From NCBI GenBank assembly GCA_029962745.1, contig CM057157.1, forward strand, positions 30,661,525 to 30,725,524: DNA of 64,000 nt, written 5' to 3'. A model generated the notes under the pieces. It worked only from the letters and a program-made list of their open reading frames with translations, was not told where the DNA came from and ran no database searches. Shown in pieces: positions 61,302 through 64,000 of this stretch (positions are counted from its first letter, which is position 1; every line of letters begins with the position of its first letter). This DNA comes from Echinometra lucunter. Taxonomy: Eukaryota > Echinodermata > Echinoidea > Camarodonta > Echinometridae. The translations under genes were made by a program, and so were the position numbers.

Positions 61302-64000
61302 TACTATTATTATTATTATCGTTATTATTATTATTATTATTAATATTATCATCATTATTGTCGGGCAAAGACAACCATAACACAGAGAACAACACAATGG
61401 TGAAAAGGAGAGTCAAATGGATGCCGGGCAGGAAAAGAAAAATATCTCAATAATCATTACCGGATGATCTTCTTTTCCAGTCCGTGTGACTTTAAATAAA
61501 TAGAATGACATGAACTAATGTGATACAACAAATAATGAAAGGCTTACAGATACAAATGGCCGGTAGATTGTGTGCGGGTGGGGGGAGGGGTGCGCGTGTG
61601 TGTGTGTTTTTTTATTTTTAAAATTTTTTAAAATATTTTTTATTCAGACAGTAAAAACCATGTCTCGGGGAGACAAAAAAAGGTTTAAGTAAACCCGTAC
61701 AAGTCTGCTTCCCGGATATAAAAACAATAACATTTACAAGTTAAGCATGCATGTATTGCACAATATAGAATATAGGAAGTGATAAAATACTAATAATCAC
61801 AGCTATGACTGTTAAAAAAAGGTACACTGTAACATTTCAAGCACAAAGTTGCATGGTGATACATATATAGATAGGCATTTATGAAATTAACTCTGTAGGT
61901 TAAGGTGTGTTTTTAAAGCTTTTTTAAACAAACCAAGGGTTTTCCTGTTAACTATATTAACCTATGTTAACCTTTGGAAAGCAGTTTTGCATATCTGAAC
62001 AGGCCAACCCTGCAGTATAAAATGAAGAAGACAAAATATATAATAGATAAATAAATAAATAAATAAATAAATAAAATAAATAAATAAATGAATAAATGAA
62101 TAAATAAATACTACATAAATAATTACTTACACGTTGGACAAGGTGAATTAGGGAAGTAATGCACGTCATCTATAGCGATATCGGTTCTATACGAGAATCC
62201 AAGAACTCCTTCAAAAACGACCTGTGGTTGATCGTAGGTAGATATTGATCAAAGTGAGAAATCAATAATAATATTTCACCACTATATTTAATAATATTTC
62301 ACCACTATATTTATTTTATTCAGTGACTACTCAACATGCATCGAGATTTGGCTTTTCTCTCGGTAGACAGACGCACTAGTCAGAAAAGTGTGTAGAATAA
62401 AACAAAAACCGTTGAGGAATAGTGTTAAAGACACACAAGGACAAGATTCATTCAGATAATCTTTGAAAAGTGATTCCACTAGACGAAGCCCAAACAAAAT
62501 CAAAAATAAATAAATAAAATATAAAAAACTACTACCAGTCTACTTTCTAGTTTCAGGATCATAGTGAGAAATGCATGGTTTTTTTTAACCATCACTAACA
62601 AACAATTTCATTTCCGATGTTTAATGCCCTAAAATTGCTAATCGCATATAAAGTCAGCCGCACGCTTTTACACGATCTGTCTGCGATCATTTCAAAGAAA
62701 CATTTGCTATAGCATTTAATATAAACGTTAAAAGATGTAAAATCTTAATGATCAATAGTCGAATGAAAATAAAAAAACTGAAATTACTACTGCGGATCTC
62801 AACAGAGGAAGAAAAGTGATATCGAATCCGGATAGTAGTGACACCTTAGACGTGACGACATAGAATTCCGCGACTGTCTAAGAGTTAGAGCTGTTCTGAT
62901 CCCTTACTCTGACTGAAAAAAGCTTACGGTAAACAAAAATTTCAGTTGAAGTATTCCTTTCATAATTATGGACCTCAACTACGACAGTTAAGTACATTAT
63001 GATTTTAAGTGGAAATTGCAATTTTTTCCTAAATCTGGTCGCAGATTGTATAGTGCGCGCATGTGGCCCGGGTACTGGCATTACAAGGTGGACACCAAGC
63101 TCGTGCATGGACTTTCAAAATGGACCCCAAACAAGTAATTGTCCTTCGATCTCAGAATACCCTAAACAAGTATTTTGTCATGTTTTCCCCACCCTAAGCA
63201 AATATTTTCAAATCAAGCTGTTGTGAAAGTATATCCTTTTTCCTGATTTTTGAAATTTTGATACCCTTTTCACTGTACGCGCGTACATCGCCCGTCCATG
63301 AAAAAACAACACTTTTTACGCGTTTCTGTGTACGAGCATGGTGTTCACCATAATGGCAGTGGCCCCCGGAGCATGAGGCGGGCTTAAGAGAAAAACTACA
63401 CAAATTAAACAAATGTACTTTAATAACTTTCTACGAGTTGGAGCTATTTTGACCTCTTACTCTGACTAAAAGGCTCTATGTAAACAAAAATTTCAAGTGA
63501 AGTATTCATTTCGTAATTATGAACCTGTAGTTGAGGACAGGGTCATATTTTGATAGATAGTGATAACACTAAGGAAATTTTGCATTATAGACACTTTAGG
63601 GCAGTTGCCCGAATATATACGGGCGCAAGCATACTCACAAGCAAACACAATGCACAAGAGTGTATGCTTTCATGGAAAATTTTCTTACCGTTACCGGTAC
63701 CTTTAAAATATGACGGAGGCCTTATATGGTCACACAAACACAGAAAATGCGTGGAGAGAAAAAAAAAGGCGAAACGACGTACATTAAAGGCTCTTGTCAT
63801 ATCGGTAACTAGAAAAGATCCTCTGTGCCAGACGTCGCCTTGGTTACCAACACGTGACCAAGATGGAGAATCGGGGAGGGGGCTGTCATCGTATTTGAGG
63901 TAGACGTTGAGTTTACCAATATGGCTGCCATACATGTGGTACCAAAACTCCAGGCAAGAGGCGCTTTGTGGCGGCGAGATGAGGGGTGAGATCAGCCGAG
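48477..64000 (-). CDS. multi-MAM-domain type I membrane protein (partial; 5' end outside window)
   Basis: MAM domains are extracellular adhesion modules found in receptor phosphatases, meprins and neuropilins. Exons in order: >64000-63783, 62221-62131, 59659-59403, 59075-58789, 57949-57841, 57541-57410, 55086-54815, 52128-51900, 51190-50906, 50458-50371, 48772-48477. Each domain follows the same pattern: a CxFE(E/D)xxC start, a central Y/F-rich exon, and an (A)IDD(V/F) exon that often also starts the next domain. At least four domains are present, the first partial. The last exon gives a short stalk, a membrane helix and a roughly 60-residue tail ending EENS-stop. Two exons (59403-59659 and 50906-51190) have lengths that break phase, so the frame must shift inside them. 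The closest functional relatives cannot be named from MAM domains alone. Confidence 0.87.
49195..49720. repeat. diverged tandem repeat, ~120-bp unit, with DR1-like motifs
   Basis: About four copies of a unit with TTTGAAGTTGATCCGTCAAATGGTT-like words (split: GAAGTTGATCC, GTCAAATGGTT) and TGACCTTTGACC. The end carries GGACGGACGGACAAACCG. In the intron before the MAM terminal exon. Confidence 0.8.
50371..50458 (-). CDS. MAM domain 4, final exon
   Basis: IVLSIRSPNDQAVVAIDNFI, then VSSTSCKSL. VAIDNF is a degenerate AIDD motif followed by the closing cysteine. It ends in phase 1, the same phase that both membrane exons (48772 and 20103) accept. Confidence 0.87.
50682..50815. repeat. (CTT)n(CTC)n microsatellite
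   Basis: In the MAM intron, followed by a poly-C run at 50861-50871. Confidence 0.93.
50906..51190 (-). CDS. MAM domain 4, central exon, with internal frameshift
   Basis: ATNSFMYLAPSQSSTKPSEL and onward to QTIVIYVGRERWNEK and WVVGGE, then an in-frame TAA at 50981-50979. Removing one base near there restores NMKEWQMYTSSLLQ and PFIVYQ, which joins correctly to the next exon. Exon length 285 has one base too many for the flanking phases. Confidence 0.8.
51640..51832. repeat. (ATT/ATC)n microsatellite
   Basis: Directly downstream, in transcript sense, of the MAM exon at 51900. Confidence 0.92.
51900..52128 (-). CDS. MAM domain 3 end fused to MAM domain 4 start
   Basis: LLFRAYAGRGYQGDIAIDDV closes one domain; SCDFELGPDACGFVNSARNQ opens the next within the same exon. 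Phase 0 in, phase 1 out. Confidence 0.94.
52321..52872. mobile_element. TTAA-flanked MITE, family C
   Basis: Inverted ends AGGGAACCAAAACCCTC and GAGGGTTTTGGTTTTCT, flanked by TTAA at 52317-52320 and 52873-52876. Its arms pair over about 200 bases. Similar design to family B but different sequence. Confidence 0.75.
52956..53362. mobile_element. TTAA-flanked MITE (piggyBac-like), family A copy 2
   Basis: Nearly the same sequence as 34293-34699, same orientation, again bounded by TTAA (52952-52955, 53363-53366). Lies in the intron between MAM domain 3 exons. Confidence 0.87.
53520..54780. repeat. AGGTCA/TGACC-rich tandem repeat array
   Basis: Many copies of GAAGGTCAAAGT and AAAGGTCATATTTTGTGACC. 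At 54190-54400 the copies are nearly identical with a 60-68 bp period. A separate inverted pair at 53708 and 53925 (GGGGCGGTATTCTGAAAATTG) marks an inserted element. Confidence 0.85.
54815..55086 (-). CDS. MAM domain 3, central exon
   Basis: GHYMYYETSQPVRPFYRGDM, then CVRFYYHARGNDTRRLEVLL and onward to DVSGDFN. GHYMYxE and C(V/L)xFxYHxxG are standard MAM motifs. Confidence 0.94.
55628..57306. mobile_element. 1.68-kb inverted-repeat element flanked by ATT tracts
   Basis: Ends GGTTTTCCCGGTCAATTTCAT and ATGAAATTGACCGGGAAAACC. Both arms are made of irregular short words around TTCAATTTC or GAAATTGAA. ATT microsatellites lie on both sides. In the intron between MAM domain 3 exons. Confidence 0.78.
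56340..56540. repeat. inverted repeat inside the larger element
   Basis: GTTGAGTTTCACATTTTCGA at the left pairs with TCGAAAATTTGAAACTCAAC at the right, with inner AAGATCATCTTCAG / CTGAAGATGATCT also paired. Confidence 0.75.
57410..57541 (-). CDS. MAM domain 3, first exon
   Basis: VPGSCDFEEDGCGYWSSSWK, then GPTSDHTLGNAT. CDFExDxCGYW and GPxxDHT are the classic MAM opening motifs. Confidence 0.94.
57841..57949 (-). CDS. MAM domain 2, final exon
   Basis: IIFEAVVPQRNTRYGMWMVY, then AIDDVTVESGKCPRYN. MAM terminal signature with AIDDV and the closing cysteine. Confidence 0.93.
58789..59075 (-). CDS. MAM domain 2, central exon
   Basis: (G)KFMAFWYRGGRNWPNLEWND onward through QPRCLTFYVLKDGYATDFLN to ASDKPLN. 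Open throughout; donor GTAAGG. Phase fits both sides. Confidence 0.9.
59246..59395. repeat. (ATT)n microsatellite
   Basis: Abuts the donor of the MAM exon ending at 59403. Confidence 0.92.
59403..59659 (-). CDS. MAM domain 2, first exon, with internal frameshift
   Basis: A Thr/Pro-rich linker, then LDCSFEEDSCNFTQATDDIM and DWSQVSANYL in one frame. From about 59521 the sensible frame changes to ANVRLNGDYAFQ and onward to GPSGDNTKKTPDG, which joins correctly to the next exon. Exon length 257 does not fit the flanking phases; one base missing or two extra would. It could be an assembly error or a real lesion. Confidence 0.8.
59793..59927. mobile_element. palindromic MITE, 135 bp
   Basis: GCTGCGTTTCACGAAACCGT at the left, its reverse at the right (ACGGTTTCGTGAAACGCAG). 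Middle pairs through GACATCCCATTGA. In the MAM intron. Confidence 0.87.
60185..60784. mobile_element. mariner-like MITE
   Basis: Ends TACGGGGTGACCCAGAAAGA and TCTTTCTGGGCCACCCTGTA, inverted and TA-bounded. The arms pair almost to the centre (60420-60560). A lone similar end, ACAGGGTGTCTAAAG, sits at 21043. Confidence 0.78.
61080..61360. repeat. (ATT/ATC)n microsatellite
   Basis: Long imperfect triplet array in the MAM intron. Confidence 0.93.
61610..62040 (-). mobile_element. LINE 3' end remnant
   Basis: The minus strand reads GWPVQICKTAF and TLGLFKKALKTHL, then a stop and GTCTCCCCGAGACATGG, AATAAAA and an A-rich tail near 61620. An FKKxLKxHL ending and stem-loop before the tail fit a CR1/L2-like LINE. 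Confidence 0.5.
62043..62112. repeat. (AAAT)n microsatellite
   Basis: Next to the donor of the MAM exon at 62131. Confidence 0.92.
62131..62221 (-). CDS. MAM domain 1, final exon
   Basis: VVFEGVLGFSYRTDIAIDDV, then HYFPNSPCPT. FEGxxGxxYxxDIAIDDV is the MAM C-terminal signature. Phase 1 at the donor. Confidence 0.93.
62222..63782. other. MAM gene intron, no recognised element
   Basis: Unique-looking AT-rich sequence. A block at 63040-63300 has GGACCCCAAACAAGTA and ACCCTAAGCAAATA words similar in style to the repeat at 1960-2700. Two short segments (62925-62990 and 63470-63530) resemble each other. Confidence 0.5.
63783..64000 (-). CDS. MAM domain 1, central exon (partial)
   Basis: Reads CLEFWYHMYGSHIGKLNVYL, then SWSRVGNQGDVWHRG, typical of the MAM middle. 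The donor after AFN is GTACGT at 63782. Confidence 0.92.

Overview
The window reads as an animal nuclear genome, most likely a marine invertebrate deuterostome; a sea-urchin-like echinoderm is my best guess. It is AT-rich. Its genes are split into short exons with GT..AG introns whose phases fit. The intergenic and intronic DNA is full of short inverted-repeat transposons (MITEs), tRNA-derived SINE pieces, LINE scraps and trinucleotide microsatellites. The species guess is inference. The gene calls come from translating exons by eye and checking splice phase. No bacterial-type operons, CRISPR arrays or rRNA genes are visible.

Three protein genes lie head to tail on the minus strand. (1) 64000 to 48477: the 3' part of a gene for a cell-surface protein with at least four tandem MAM domains, a membrane helix and a short cytoplasmic tail; its 5' end is outside the window. 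Two of its exons carry one-base-type frameshifts. (2) 43088 to 31274: a complete seven-exon gene for an ST8Sia-type sialyltransferase (365 residues predicted), with sialylmotifs L, S, III and VS. Its last coding segment is tandemly copied three more times downstream. (3) 21295 to 687, continuing past the window edge: a receptor-type protein tyrosine phosphatase with a membrane helix, a long juxtamembrane region, a catalytic D1 domain (WPD, HCSAGVGRTG) and a D2 domain of the R2B (kappa/mu/T/U) kind, ending here at VHC-Leu. The first exon I can find places the start codon nine codons before the membrane helix, so the receptor as read has almost no ectodomain.

The most interesting reading of the layout is that R2B receptor phosphatases normally carry a MAM ectodomain. 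Here MAM domains and phosphatase domains sit in one array in the right order and strand, with matching splice phase, but separated by a sialyltransferase gene and each with its own membrane helix. Either the two are separate genes, or they are alternative products of one locus. The sequence alone cannot decide this.

Layout: 1-3842, D2 exons with hAT-type MITEs; 3843-10110, D2 and D1 exons with nested inverted-repeat elements; 10111-16148, D1 exons; 16315-17765, (TAC)n satellite with a 500-N gap; 17790-21381, juxtamembrane, membrane and first exons; 21382-31273, intergenic, rich in MITEs and minisatellites; 31274-43088, sialyltransferase with LINE and SINE remnants and a 4-kb foldback element in intron 2; 43089-48476, intergenic, satellite-rich; 48477-64000, MAM gene.
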